Positions 18,571-26,430 of a DNA stretch of 64,000 nt are shown here, piece by piece. Each line of letters opens with the position of its first letter. The stretch's first letter is position 1. Origin of the DNA: Phycicoccus jejuensis (GTDB lineage: Bacteria; Actinomycetota; Actinomycetes; Actinomycetales; Dermatophilaceae); contig NZ_JOEE01000002.1 of NCBI RefSeq assembly GCF_000720925.1, positions 62,001 through 126,000 of the forward strand. The letters run 5' to 3'. Made by a program: the position numbers and the translations under genes. Below the pieces are notes generated by a model. It was not told the origin of the DNA and did not search any database. It saw nothing but the letters and a program-made list of their open reading frames with translations.

Positions 18571-18789
18571 TCAGCCGCGGCCGAGCACGCGACGGATCCA
18601 GCTACGCGCACCGCGCACCGCGACGACGTCGCCGAAGCCGCCGCCGCTCCACGATCCGAGCACGAGCGCGTCGTGGTCGTGCTGGCACGAGGTGCAGACG
18701 GTGCGACCCAGCTGGGTCGTGTGCTTCGGGCCGCGCACCATGCGGCCGCACTGCTCGCAGCGCCAGCTGCTCGAGAGGGACGAGGTCAT
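18571..18789 (-). CDS. Small zinc-ribbon protein
   Basis: 72 aa. C11-x2-C14 and C32-x2-C35 form a four-cysteine zinc ribbon ('RCEQCGRMVRG', 'VCTSCQHDHD'); the rest is Gly/Trp-containing and basic. A GGAGGA ribosome binding site lies in front of ATG 18789. It follows the PLP-enzyme gene? No: it lies 20 bases downstream of that gene's stop on the same strand, so it is likely the last gene of the transporter-lyase operon. Function unknown. Confidence 0.7.
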   Translation of the reverse strand: MTSSLSSSWRCEQCGRMVRGPKHTTQLGRTVCTSCQHDHDALVLGSWSGGGFGDVVAVRGARSWIRRVLGRG

Positions 18790-18809
18790 CGGGGTCCTCC
18801 GGTCGTGGG

Positions 18810-20255
18810 TCAGGGACGGGTGGGGCGCGAGAGCCGGTCGAGGACGCCGAGGAGCAGGGCCTCGCGCAGCGCCGGCGGGCTCGCGTCGAGGAGCGCGTTG
18901 ACCGGCGCCATCCGGGCGGGCAGGGTGACGCCGCCGTCGTCACCGGCCAGCCCGGCCGCCACGAGCAGGCCCGCGAACCCCGCGTCGTCGAGCGTCGCGG
19001 GGTCGAGGTGCTCGAGCATCCCCGCCAGGGAGGGGTCGAGGCGCACCGGCCCGGCAGCGCGCGCCGCGGCCACCGACGCCCGGAGCGCGTCGACGACCTC
19101 CGGCACGGCCGCCGCGGTGGCGGCCGAGAACGTCAGGTGGAGGGTCGGCGGCAGGTCGCGGAAGGTCATCTGCGGCTGGACGAACCAGCCGCGCGCGAGC
19201 ATCTCGTCGGCCACGGTGAAGACGTCGCAGGTGTCGTCGGTCGCGAGCGCGAGCAGCGTCGACCCAGGTGGGGCGACGACGCGCAGGCCGTCGAGGTCCC
19301 CGACCGCCCGGGCCACCTCGAGCGTCGCCCGGTGCGTCTCGCGCGCCAGCCGCGCGTAGCCCTCGTCCCCGACGAAGCGCGTGACGGCCCACGCGGCGGC
19401 GACCGGGCCGCCCGAGCGCGTCGACTGGGTCGTCGTGTTGAGCATCGTGTAGCCGGGCCAGTCCGCCGACGCGAACAGGTGCCCGCGCCGCAACCCGGCG
19501 TCGCGGTGCAGCAGGACCGACACCCCCTTGGGGGTGTACGCGTACTTGTGCAGGTCGACGCTGATGCTCGTCACGCCGTCGACGGCGAGGTCCCACGGCG
19601 GCACGTCGTCGAGGTGGGGCAGGACCCAGCCGCCGATGCACGCATCGACGTGGCAGCGGGCGCCGAGGTCGAGCGCCAGCTCGGCGAGGGCCGCGACGGG
19701 GTCGACCACGCCGTGCGCGTACGACGGGGCGGAGGCGACGACGAGCACCGTCGACCCGTCCGCGGCCTCGGCCATCGCGGCGGGGTCGGCCCGGAGGGTG
19801 ACGGGATCGACGTCGACGACGACCGCGCGCACCCCGAGGTACTCCGCCGCCTTCCGGAAGGCGGCGTGGGCCGACGCGGGCAGGAGCATGCTCGGCGACG
19901 CCACGTGGGGCGCGGCCTCGCGCGCGGCGAGGACGGCGAGCAGGATCGACTCCGTCCCGCCGGAGGTCACGACGCCGACGGCCCCGGGCGGCGCGTGCAG
20001 CAGCGCGGCGGCGCCGCCGACGAGGTCGTTCTCCATCCGCTGGATCGACGGGAACGCGGTGGGGTCCAGCCCGTTCGCCGACGAGAACATCGCCAGCGCC
20101 TCGCGGCCGAGGGCGTCGGCCTCGGCGAGACCGGAGTCGTAGACGTAGGCGAGGGTCCGGCCGCCGTGCGTCGGCAGGTCGGCCGCACGCAGGGCGCGCA
20201 GCTCGTCGAGGACCTCGGCGGCGCGTGGTCCGGTGGGGGCGGCGGAGGTGGTCAT
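18810..20255 (-). CDS. PLP-dependent decarboxylase / sphingosine-1-phosphate-lyase-like enzyme
   Basis: 481 aa, fold-type I PLP enzyme of the group II decarboxylase superfamily. 'GVVTSGGTESILLAVLAARE' is the cofactor-phosphate region, 'ARCHVDACIGGWVLPHL' the pyridine-N Asp region, and 'SISVDLHKYAYTPKGVSVLL' holds the Schiff-base Lys; the D-x-H-K-Y-x-Y-x-P-K-G pattern is that of sphingosine-1-phosphate lyases rather than glutamate decarboxylases. Residues beyond ~410 form an extra C-terminal helical part. The ATG overlaps the stop of the transporter gene (ATGA), so it probably acts on an imported substrate; identity unknown. Confidence 0.83.
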   Translation of the reverse strand: MTTSAAPTGPRAAEVLDELRALRAADLPTHGGRTLAYVYDSGLAEADALGREALAMFSSANGLDPTAFPSIQRMENDLVGGAAALLHAPPGAVGVVTSGGTESILLAVLAAREAAPHVASPSMLLPASAHAAFRKAAEYLGVRAVVVDVDPVTLRADPAAMAEAADGSTVLVVASAPSYAHGVVDPVAALAELALDLGARCHVDACIGGWVLPHLDDVPPWDLAVDGVTSISVDLHKYAYTPKGVSVLLHRDAGLRRGHLFASADWPGYTMLNTTTQSTRSGGPVAAAWAVTRFVGDEGYARLARETHRATLEVARAVGDLDGLRVVAPPGSTLLALATDDTCDVFTVADEMLARGWFVQPQMTFRDLPPTLHLTFSAATAAAVPEVVDALRASVAAARAAGPVRLDPSLAGMLEHLDPATLDDAGFAGLLVAAGLAGDDGGVTLPARMAPVNALLDASPPALREALLLGVLDRLSRPTRP

Positions 20256-21586
20256 CCGGTCTCCTTCGGGTCGAGCCGGTAGCGGCGCAGCACGACGACC
20301 GAGACCGCGACGAGCACCGCCGGGACGACGGTGAAGCCGAGGGCGATGGCGGTGCGGGCCGAGTCCGGTTGCGCGGCAGCGGCGTCGGTCGACGAGACGT
20401 AGCCGCCGACGGTGAGCACGAGCGCGTAGAGGAACGGGCCGACGGCGAGGCCCAGCGTCTCCCCGGCGGTCCAGACGCCGGTGTACGTCCCGGCGCGGTC
20501 CTCGCCGGTGCGGGCGGTGTCGGCCGCCGCGACGTCGGGGAGCATCGCGAGCGGGAACATCTGGCAGGCGGCGTAGCCCACCCCGACGACGCCGACGGTG
20601 ACGGCCGTCGCGGCGGTCCCCAGCGGCAGGGCGAACAGCGTGGCGAGCGCACCGACGCCCAGCAGCGCCGACCCCCAGACGTAGCCGGTGCGCTTCCCGC
20701 GGCGCTCGCCGACCCGCTGCCACAGCGGGGTGACGAGGAGCGCCGGCCCCACGAAGCAGACGAAGAGCACGGCCGACGCCCCGGGCCGGCCGAGCTGCAC
20801 CCGGGCCACGTAGTCGACGCCGGCGAGCATCGCGCCGGTCGCGAGCGCCTGGAGCACGAACACCGCCAGCAGGGTGCGGAACTCGCGCGACGCCGACACG
20901 ACGCGCAGCTGGTCGCGCAGGCTCCCGCCGGCGGTCGCGGCGCGGCGCACCGGCGCGTCCCGCGTCCCCCACCAGGCGCCGAGGGTGCCGACGAGGATCA
21001 GCGCGCCGACGAAGAGCCCGACCGCGCGGTACCCCTGCTCGGGGCCGACGGCGTCGCGGACGACTGGCGCCAGCCCGCCGCTGACGAGGATGGCGAGCGC
21101 GAGCACCGCGACGCGCCACGTCATGAGGCGCGTGCGCTCGTCGTAGTCGTCGGTCAGCTCGGCCGGCATCGCGACGTACGGCACCTGGAAGAAGGCGTAG
21201 GCGCTCGCGCAGGCGAGGAAGGCCACGACGACCCACGTCGCCGCGAGGGCGGTCGGGCTCGTCGGACCGGCGAAGAGGAGCACGAACGCGACCGCCAGCG
21301 TCAGGCCTGCCCGCAGGAGGAACGGCCGGCGCCGCCCCGCAGGGTGCGTCGAGCGGTCGCTGACCCGCCCGGCCACGGGGTTGAGCACGACGTCCCAGGC
21401 CTTGGGCAGGAGCACGACGAGGCCGGCGAGGCCCGCACCGACCCCGAGCCGGTCGGTCAGGTACGGCAGGAGCAGCAGCCCGGGCACCGTCCCGAACGAC
21501 CCGGTCGCGACCGAGCCGAGGCCGTAGCCGCGGCGGACGGACGCGGGCAGGCGGGCGGACTCGGTCGCCACCCCGCGCTCGCCCAT
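20252..21586 (-). CDS. GPH/MelB-type MFS transporter
   Basis: 444 aa with twelve hydrophobic segments. 'SLRDQLRVVSASREFRTLLAVF' after TM6 and 'VLNPVAGRVSDRSTHPAGRRRPFLLRAG' after TM2 are the conserved loops of glycoside-pentoside-hexuronide:cation symporters. These usually import sugars or glycosides, although several relatives move sphingosine phosphate or other lipids, which is intriguing given the coupled lyase-like gene. First gene of the operon, from a TAGGGT leaderless promoter. Confidence 0.87.
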   Translation of the reverse strand: MGERGVATESARLPASVRRGYGLGSVATGSFGTVPGLLLLPYLTDRLGVGAGLAGLVVLLPKAWDVVLNPVAGRVSDRSTHPAGRRRPFLLRAGLTLAVAFVLLFAGPTSPTALAATWVVVAFLACASAYAFFQVPYVAMPAELTDDYDERTRLMTWRVAVLALAILVSGGLAPVVRDAVGPEQGYRAVGLFVGALILVGTLGAWWGTRDAPVRRAATAGGSLRDQLRVVSASREFRTLLAVFVLQALATGAMLAGVDYVARVQLGRPGASAVLFVCFVGPALLVTPLWQRVGERRGKRTGYVWGSALLGVGALATLFALPLGTAATAVTVGVVGVGYAACQMFPLAMLPDVAAADTARTGEDRAGTYTGVWTAGETLGLAVGPFLYALVLTVGGYVSSTDAAAAQPDSARTAIALGFTVVPAVLVAVSVVVLRRYRLDPKETG

Positions 21587-21592
21587 GGCCGG

Positions 21593-21598
21593 ACCCTA
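21593..21598 (-). promoter_or_regulatory. -10 hexamer of the GPH transporter gene
   Basis: TAGGGT, six bases before ATG 21586. Confidence 0.55.
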
Positions 21599-21670
21599 GT
21601 GGGCCGCATCGCCCGGCGGGAGGGGCCCGACGCAGGACGGGTCGCCCGCGGCGCCACCGCTGCGGGAGGC

Positions 21671-21676
21671 GATGAT
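21671..21676 (+). promoter_or_regulatory. -10 hexamer of the 205-aa hypothetical gene
   Basis: GATGAT, six bases before GTG 21683; the divergent promoter partner lies at 21593-21598. Confidence 0.4.
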
Positions 21677-21682
21677 GGGGCG

Positions 21683-22300
21683 GTGGGCACGAGGCGCAGG
21701 TTCGGCGGACGCATCACGGGCGTGGGCTCCACCTCCGGGGTGCGGGTCGTCGTCGGGTGGTGGCTCGAGTCGCCCTTCGGCGCCTTCGCCGACGTCATGG
21801 TCGAGACCGCCGCAGGGCACCGGGTGCTGCTGGCCCCGACGCAGCAGGTCGTCGACCTCGTCGCGACGACCTACACCTTCGACGAGGTCCGGCTCGAGCC
21901 GGTGGCGGTCGGCCTCACCGGCGACCGGCCGGTGCGCCTCGACGTCGCGTCACCGTCGCTGACGCTGACCGCCGACCTCGGGGGCCGGACCCCGCTCGGC
22001 GCCCTCCTCGGCCTCGTGCCAGCCGTGCTCGCGACGAGCCCCGCCTTCGCGACGCTGGCCGACCCCGTCGCCCGCGCCGTCCTGCGGGGGGTGCGGACCC
22101 GGGGCGTCGCCCGCGCCGGACGTCGTGAGTACTACGGCGCGACCGACGTCCACGCCGTGACGGCGATGTCGGGTCGCTTCGACGGCGCCGACCTCGGCGC
22201 ACTGGCCCCCGTCGACCCACCGTGCCGGTTCGGGTTCTCCTCCACCCCGCGCCGGCCGTCGGTCACCGAGGTCACGACGACCATCGTCGACGTCACCTGA
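21683..22300 (+). CDS. Conserved hypothetical protein, 205 aa
   Basis: Not a family I can name with certainty. The frame has good actinomycete codon use from GTG 21683 to 22300. It begins with 'RRFGGRITGVGSTSGVRVVVGWWLESPFGAFADVMVET', has no signal peptide or clear membrane helix except a short hydrophobic 'PLGALLGLVPAVLATSPAFATL' around residue 105, and ends with 'CRFGFSSTPRRPSVTEVTTTIVDVT'. It is transcribed alone, divergent from the transporter operon, and ends next to an elaborate hairpin array. Confidence 0.65.
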   Translation: MGTRRRFGGRITGVGSTSGVRVVVGWWLESPFGAFADVMVETAAGHRVLLAPTQQVVDLVATTYTFDEVRLEPVAVGLTGDRPVRLDVASPSLTLTADLGGRTPLGALLGLVPAVLATSPAFATLADPVARAVLRGVRTRGVARAGRREYYGATDVHAVTAMSGRFDGADLGALAPVDPPCRFGFSSTPRRPSVTEVTTTIVDVT

Positions 22301-22340
22301 CGGTCGTCGGTGGCCCCCCGCCTCGTGCGCGCCCCCCGCG

Positions 22341-22435
22341 TCACTCGCGTATCGGGTCACCCGATACGACCGCGCCTCACCCGAGAACGCTTGTCGGGTG
22401 AGGCGCAGCGATATCGGGTCACCCGATACGCGTGA
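22341..22435. repeat. Symmetric three-hairpin inverted-repeat array
   Basis: CGTATCGGGT-C-ACCCGATACG (22348-22368, perfect), then a 13-bp stem GCGCCTCACCCGA (22372-22384) / TCGGGTGAGGCGC (22394-22406), then TATCGGGT-C-ACCCGATA (22412-22428). The outer palindromes are mirror copies including their flanks. It sits between converging genes and may terminate both, but its symmetry exceeds that of a plain terminator. Downstream, to 22480, is a G-rich run with repeats of GGGCGGGGTCAGG and no gene. Confidence 0.8.
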
Positions 22436-22480
22436 GGCGGGCGGGGTCAGGGGCGGGCGGGGTCAGGGGCGGGGTGGGGG

Positions 22481-23752
22481 TCAGGTGCGCGGGGTGATGC
22501 GCAGCAGCTTGTCGTCGTCGCCGTTCGTCGTCGTCACGTAGAGCGCGCCGTCCGGGCCGAGGCGTGCCGCCCGCAGGCGGCCGTAGGGGCCGTTCGTCGC
22601 CTCCGGGATGGCCACGTCGGTCACGGAGCCGTCGCCATCGAGGCTGAGGACGAGCAGCTTGGCGCCCTTGAGCGCGGTGACGACGAGGGCGCCGTCCCAG
22701 GCCCCCCACTGCTCGCCCTCGAGGAACTCGGCCGCACAGACCGCCTGCGTCGTGCGACCGCTCTGCCACACCGCCGGCACGGCGTCGGGGTAGCGCTCCG
22801 TGTCGGTCATCGGCACGCTCTCGTCGTAGCCGCCGACGGTGCCGCCCTGGGCCGGGTCCCAGCCGTAGTTCTTCCCCGGCTCGACGAGGTTGACCTCGTC
22901 GTTGTTCGACGGGCCGTGCTCGGCGGTGAAGATGCGACCGGTCCCCGGCTGCAGCGCCACGCCCTGGATGTTGCGGTGCCCCCAGCTCGTGACGTACCGC
23001 TGCATCGGGTCCTCCGCGAACGGGAACGGGTTGTCCTCCATCGGTTTTCCGGTCTCCAGGTCGAGCCGGATCGTCTTGCCGCCGAGGCTCGTGAGGTCCT
23101 GCGGGATGCTGCCGACGGCCGTGTCGCCCGTGCCGACGACGAGCGCACCGTCGGCGTCGAGCTCGGGACGACAGCCCGAGTGGCGGCCGGTCGAGATCGG
23201 CAGCCCGTCGAGCAGCGTCTTCTCCCGCTCGGCAGAGCGTCCGTCGGCCGCCAGCCGCCACGTGACGAGGCGGATGTCCGTCGGCGCGCCACCCTCCTGG
23301 TGGGTCTGGCAGGTCGTGAACCGGCGGGTCTGCGCGAAGTCGGCGTGCACGACCATCCCGAGCAGGCCCCCCTCGCTGTTGACGTAGACGTCGTCGAGGT
23401 CGGCGCGCACCCGCGTGACCGACGCGCCCTCGCGCAGGCCCGACACGAGCGAGATCCGCCCAGGGCGCTCGGTGACCAGCGCCGTGCCGTCCGGGAGGAA
23501 GCCGATGTCCCAGCCGTGCTCGAGCCCGCCGGCGACCTCCTCGACGTCGAGCTCGGGCTCCTGCGCGCTGCGCGGCGCCGGGCTCGAGGAGGCCGGCGCG
23601 CTCGCGCTGCCGGACGCCGACGTGCTCGGGCGGGCGGGCACCTCGCCGAAGCCGTCGTCGTCGCCCGACGAGCAGCCGCCGACGGCGACGAGGCCGAGAC
23701 AGGCGGCGAGGGCCCCGGTGCGGCGGACGGCGGTCGAGCGACGGGGTCCCAT
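22481..23752 (-). CDS. Glucose/sorbosone dehydrogenase-family (PQQ-type) lipoprotein
   Basis: 423 aa. The signal peptide ends in a lipobox LVAVGGC with the lipidated Cys at 27, then a Ser/Pro/Ala-rich linker (~30-65) and a six-bladed beta-propeller. 'LEHGWDIGFLPDGTALVTERPGRI', 'GLLGMVVHADFAQTRRF', 'SWGHRNIQGVALQPGTGRIFTAEHGP' and 'NLVEPGKNYGWDP' match soluble aldose dehydrogenase blocks. It probably oxidises a sugar at the cell surface with PQQ or a related cofactor. Monocistronic. Confidence 0.9.
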   Translation of the reverse strand: MGPRRSTAVRRTGALAACLGLVAVGGCSSGDDDGFGEVPARPSTSASGSASAPASSSPAPRSAQEPELDVEEVAGGLEHGWDIGFLPDGTALVTERPGRISLVSGLREGASVTRVRADLDDVYVNSEGGLLGMVVHADFAQTRRFTTCQTHQEGGAPTDIRLVTWRLAADGRSAEREKTLLDGLPISTGRHSGCRPELDADGALVVGTGDTAVGSIPQDLTSLGGKTIRLDLETGKPMEDNPFPFAEDPMQRYVTSWGHRNIQGVALQPGTGRIFTAEHGPSNNDEVNLVEPGKNYGWDPAQGGTVGGYDESVPMTDTERYPDAVPAVWQSGRTTQAVCAAEFLEGEQWGAWDGALVVTALKGAKLLVLSLDGDGSVTDVAIPEATNGPYGRLRAARLGPDGALYVTTTNGDDDKLLRITPRT

Positions 23753-23757
23753 GCCCC

Positions 23758-23763
23758 AGTCTC
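23758..23763 (-). promoter_or_regulatory. -10 hexamer of the sugar dehydrogenase gene
   Basis: GAGACT, five bases before ATG 23752. Confidence 0.4.
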
Positions 23764-23823
23764 ACATCCCGCCGGCGACCGTGCCCCGGCCCGGACCGGC
23801 GTTCGACAGGTCGCGGCCGTCGG

Positions 23824-24159
23824 TCAGGGGAGGTCGGTGACGGCCCGCTCGTAGGAGGCGGCGAGCGCATCGAGGTCGGCGCGGTACCGACGGATGTCGC
23901 AGCCGAGCCCGTTGCGCTTGAGGAGGATGCCCTCCTGCGCCCAGGTCTCGCGGGCGCGCTCGAGCAGGGGCGCCGGCAGGTCGCCGTAGCTGTTCGTGAC
24001 CCGCCACCACGTGACGTTGCCGCCGTACGCCTTCATGATCGAGCCGACCTGGCGCGGGCCGATACCGACGAGCGCCGCGAGGTCGCCGTACGACACGACG
24101 CACCCGCGCGGCACCTGCTCCACCGCGCGCAGCACCCGCTCCACGAGCACGTCGTCCAC
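23824..24159 (-). CDS. Alkyltransferase-like (Atl/MGMT-fold) DNA-binding protein
   Basis: 111 aa from GTG 24159. It is the C-terminal DNA-binding domain of O6-alkylguanine-DNA alkyltransferase without the N-terminal part. 'PRGCVVSYGDLAALVGIGPRQVGSIMKAYG' is the winged-helix region; where alkyltransferases have the acceptor P-C-H-R-V, this protein has T50-W51-W52-R53-V, so the Cys is replaced by Trp, as in Atl proteins. Atl proteins bind alkylated guanine and flag it for nucleotide excision repair without repairing it themselves. The start was chosen because a CAGACT -10 element ends seven bases before it. Confidence 0.82.
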   Translation of the reverse strand: MDDVLVERVLRAVEQVPRGCVVSYGDLAALVGIGPRQVGSIMKAYGGNVTWWRVTNSYGDLPAPLLERARETWAQEGILLKRNGLGCDIRRYRADLDALAASYERAVTDLP

Positions 24160-24166
24160 GCGCAGG

Positions 24167-24172
24167 AGTCTG
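24167..24172 (-). promoter_or_regulatory. -10 hexamer of the Atl-like gene
   Basis: CAGACT, seven bases before GTG 24159. Confidence 0.4.
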
Positions 24173-24246
24173 CCCGAGGCGTGCCTCGCCGTGCGGTGTG
24201 GGCGACATCCCGCGAAACACCCCTGCGTGGGACGGGTGGGGCCTGC

Positions 24247-24252
24247 GAGACT
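24247..24252 (+). promoter_or_regulatory. -10 hexamer of alaA
   Basis: GAGACT, seven bases before ATG 24260. Confidence 0.45.
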
Positions 24253-24259
24253 GTCGCGC

Positions 24260-25477
24260 ATGCGGCGCATCGTCCAGAGCCAGAAGCTCCAGTACGTGCG
24301 CTACGACGTGCGCGGCCCGATCCTCGTCGAGGCCCAGCGCCTCGAGGCCGAGGGACACAAGATCCTCAAGCTGAACATCGGCAACACCGCGCCGTTCGGC
24401 TTCGAGGCGCCCGAGGCCATCGTCGCCGACATGGTGCACAACCTCCCGGAGAGCCAGGGCTACGCCGACTCCAGGGGCATCTACTCGGCGCGCACCGCGG
24501 TCGCGCAGTACTACCAGTCGCGCGGCCTGCGCGACACCGGCGTCGAGGACGTCTACATCGGCAACGGTGTCTCCGAGCTGATCACCATGGTCCTCCAGGC
24601 GTTCGTCGACGACGGCAACGAGGTCCTCGTGCCGGCGCCCGACTACCCGCTGTGGACCGGCGCGGTCTCGCTGTCCGGCGGCACCCCGGTGCACTACCGC
24701 TGCGACGAGTCCAACGGCTGGAACCCCGACCTCGAGGACATCGAGGCCAAGATCACCCCGAACACGCACGCGATCGTCGTCATCAACCCGAACAACCCGA
24801 CGGGGGCCGTGTACTCGGAGGAGACGGTGCGCGCGCTCGTCGACATCGCGAGGCGCCACGACCTCGTCGTCATGGCCGACGAGATCTACGAGAAGATCCT
24901 CTTCGACGACGCGGTGCACCACCACGCCGCGACGTTCGCCGGCGAGGACGTCCTCTGCCTCACCTTCAGCGGCCTGTCGAAGGCCTACCGGGTCTGCGGC
25001 TACCGCGCCGGCTGGGTGATGGTCTCGGGCCCCAAGCACCTCGCGTCGGACTTCCTCGAGGGCCTCACCCTGCTCGCGAACATGCGGATGTGCGCCAACG
25101 TCCCTGCGCAGCACGCCATCCAGACCGCACTCGGCGGGTACCAGTCGGTCAACGAGCTGATTGGGCCGGGCGGTCGCTTCCGGGAGCAGTCGAAGCTCGC
25201 GTGGCGGCTGCTCAACGAGATCCCCGGAGTGTCGTGCGTCGAGCCGCAGGGCGCGCTCTACTGCTTCCCGCGGCTGGACCCCGAGGTCTACCCGATCGAG
25301 TCCGACGAGGCGTTCGTCATCGACCTGCTGCGGGCCAAGAAGATCCTCGTGACGCACGGCACCGGCTTCAACTGGTTCGCGCCGGACCACTTCCGGCTCG
25401 TGACGCTGCCTGACGAGGAGACGCTGACCGAGGCGATCGGCCGCATCGCCGAGCACCTCGCGACGATGCGCGCCTGA
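24260..25477 (+). CDS. alaA: Alanine-synthesising class I aminotransferase (AlaA type)
   Basis: 405 aa. The N-terminus 'KLQYVRYDVRGPILVEAQRLEAEGHKILKLNIGN' is characteristic of AlaA/AlaT glutamate-pyruvate aminotransferases. PLP residues are intact: 'VINPNNPTGAVY' (~175), 'DEIYEKI' (D207-region) and Schiff-base K241 in 'SGLSKAYRVCGYRAGW'; a C-terminal Arg lies in 'DHFRLVTLP'. It makes alanine from pyruvate with glutamate. ATG 24260 is preceded by a -10 element and overlaps no gene; five bases separate it from crcB, suggesting readthrough. Confidence 0.93.
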   Translation: MRRIVQSQKLQYVRYDVRGPILVEAQRLEAEGHKILKLNIGNTAPFGFEAPEAIVADMVHNLPESQGYADSRGIYSARTAVAQYYQSRGLRDTGVEDVYIGNGVSELITMVLQAFVDDGNEVLVPAPDYPLWTGAVSLSGGTPVHYRCDESNGWNPDLEDIEAKITPNTHAIVVINPNNPTGAVYSEETVRALVDIARRHDLVVMADEIYEKILFDDAVHHHAATFAGEDVLCLTFSGLSKAYRVCGYRAGWVMVSGPKHLASDFLEGLTLLANMRMCANVPAQHAIQTALGGYQSVNELIGPGGRFREQSKLAWRLLNEIPGVSCVEPQGALYCFPRLDPEVYPIESDEAFVIDLLRAKKILVTHGTGFNWFAPDHFRLVTLPDEETLTEAIGRIAEHLATMRA

Positions 25478-25481
25478 CGGG

Positions 25482-25892
25482 ATGGCCTCCGCCGCAGCCC
25501 TTCCCGACGGCGCGACCCTCGGTGTCGTCGCCGTCGGCGGCGTGCTGGGGTCGCTCGGCCGCTGGGCGGTCGGGCTCGCCATCCCCCACGAGGTCGGCGC
25601 CTTCCCCTGGTCCACCTTCGTCGTCAACGTCACCGGGGCCTTCGCGATGGGCCTGCTCGTCGCCTTCCTCGTCGACCGCCCGGGGGTGCACCGGCTGGCC
25701 CGGCCGTTCGTGGGGGTCGGCGTGCTCGGCGGGTGGACGACGTTCTCGGCGCTGGCCGTCGACGCGGTGCAGCTCGGCGCCACGCACCACGTCCAGCTGG
25801 CACTGCTGTACGTCGGCGCGACCTTCCTCGTCGGAACGCTCGCCGTCGCCGCGGGGATGCTCGGCGGCCGGCGCGTCTGGCCGGGCCCGTGA
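25482..25892 (+). CDS. crcB: Fluoride channel subunit CrcB/Fluc 1
   Basis: 136 aa with four membrane helices. Fluc hallmarks are the 'GGVLGSLGRWAVG' N-terminus, Asn in 'TFVVNVTGAFAMG', and 'GVLGGWTTFSALAVD' with the TM3 break and polar track. These export toxic fluoride. Actinomycetes often carry two paired genes, as here, giving a heterodimeric channel in which subunits are antiparallel. I see no fluoride riboswitch upstream; the gene is four bases after alaA. Confidence 0.93.
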   Translation: MASAAALPDGATLGVVAVGGVLGSLGRWAVGLAIPHEVGAFPWSTFVVNVTGAFAMGLLVAFLVDRPGVHRLARPFVGVGVLGGWTTFSALAVDAVQLGATHHVQLALLYVGATFLVGTLAVAAGMLGGRRVWPGP

Positions 25893-26248
25893 CCGCCACG
25901 CACGCGCTCCTCGTCGCGCTCGGCGCCGCCGTCGGGGCGCCGCTGCGGCTCGTCGTCGCCCACTACGCACGCGAGCGGCTCCGGGCGGCACCGCCGGCCG
26001 GGACGCTGGTCGTCAACGTCGTCGGGTCGCTCGTCCTCGGGGTGCTCGTCGGCGACGCGGTGGGCGGCTCGGCCCTCGCCCTCGTCGGCACCGGCTTCTG
26101 CGGGGCCCTGACGACCTTCTCGACGCTGGCGCTCGAGCTGTGGGAGGCCCTCGACGACGACCGCCCCGTCGCGGCCGCCGCGAACCTCGGGCTCTCGCTC
26201 GTCCTCGGCCTCGGCGCCGCGGCCCTCGGCTACGCCCTCGCCGCCTGA
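25889..26248 (+). CDS. crcB: Fluoride channel subunit CrcB/Fluc 2
   Basis: 119 aa from GTG 25889, which overlaps the stop of the first crcB (GTGA). 'LGAAVGAPLRLVVAHYARERL', 'GTLVVNVVGSLVLGVLVG' and 'GFCGALTTFSTLALE' are the Fluc motifs. The N-terminal charge pattern differs from the partner, as expected for a dual-topology pair fixed in opposite orientations (inference). Confidence 0.92.
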   Translation: MTATHALLVALGAAVGAPLRLVVAHYARERLRAAPPAGTLVVNVVGSLVLGVLVGDAVGGSALALVGTGFCGALTTFSTLALELWEALDDDRPVAAAANLGLSLVLGLGAAALGYALAA

Positions 26249-26275
26249 CCCGCCCCACCCGCCCCACCCGCCCCG

Positions 26276-26332
26276 ACATTTCCGGGTGACCCCGAAATGT
26301 CCACGAGACCCCGGCTCCGAAGCGGGGTCTCG
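26276..26332. repeat. 57-bp double-hairpin repeat, family A copy 1
   Basis: First hairpin ACATTTCCGGGT-G-ACCCCGAAATGT (26276-26300), second CGAGACCCCG (26304-26313) / CGGGGTCTCG (26323-26332). The same 57-bp element lies in the opposite orientation at 37003-37059, again between converging gene ends. Confidence 0.85.
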
Positions 26333-26373
26333 CGGACGAACCCCTGTGTCGCGTCGTCGCCGACGCGCAGGAA

Positions 26374-26411
26374 CGCGCCGCCCGTCCCGCGAGAGCGGGG
26401 CGGGCGGCGCG
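26374..26411 (-). terminator. Strong terminator after the subtilase gene
   Basis: A 17-bp stem, 26374-26390 pairing with 26395-26411 (one G-T pair), closed by a GAGA tetraloop, 20 bases past the S8 peptidase stop. Confidence 0.75.
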
Positions 26412-26430
26412 TCCGGTCAGGAAGCTTCGG

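Noticed and set aside
25478..25889. Fluoride riboswitch before crcB
   Set aside because: Only four bases separate alaA from crcB and no riboswitch-like fold is seen within alaA's end.
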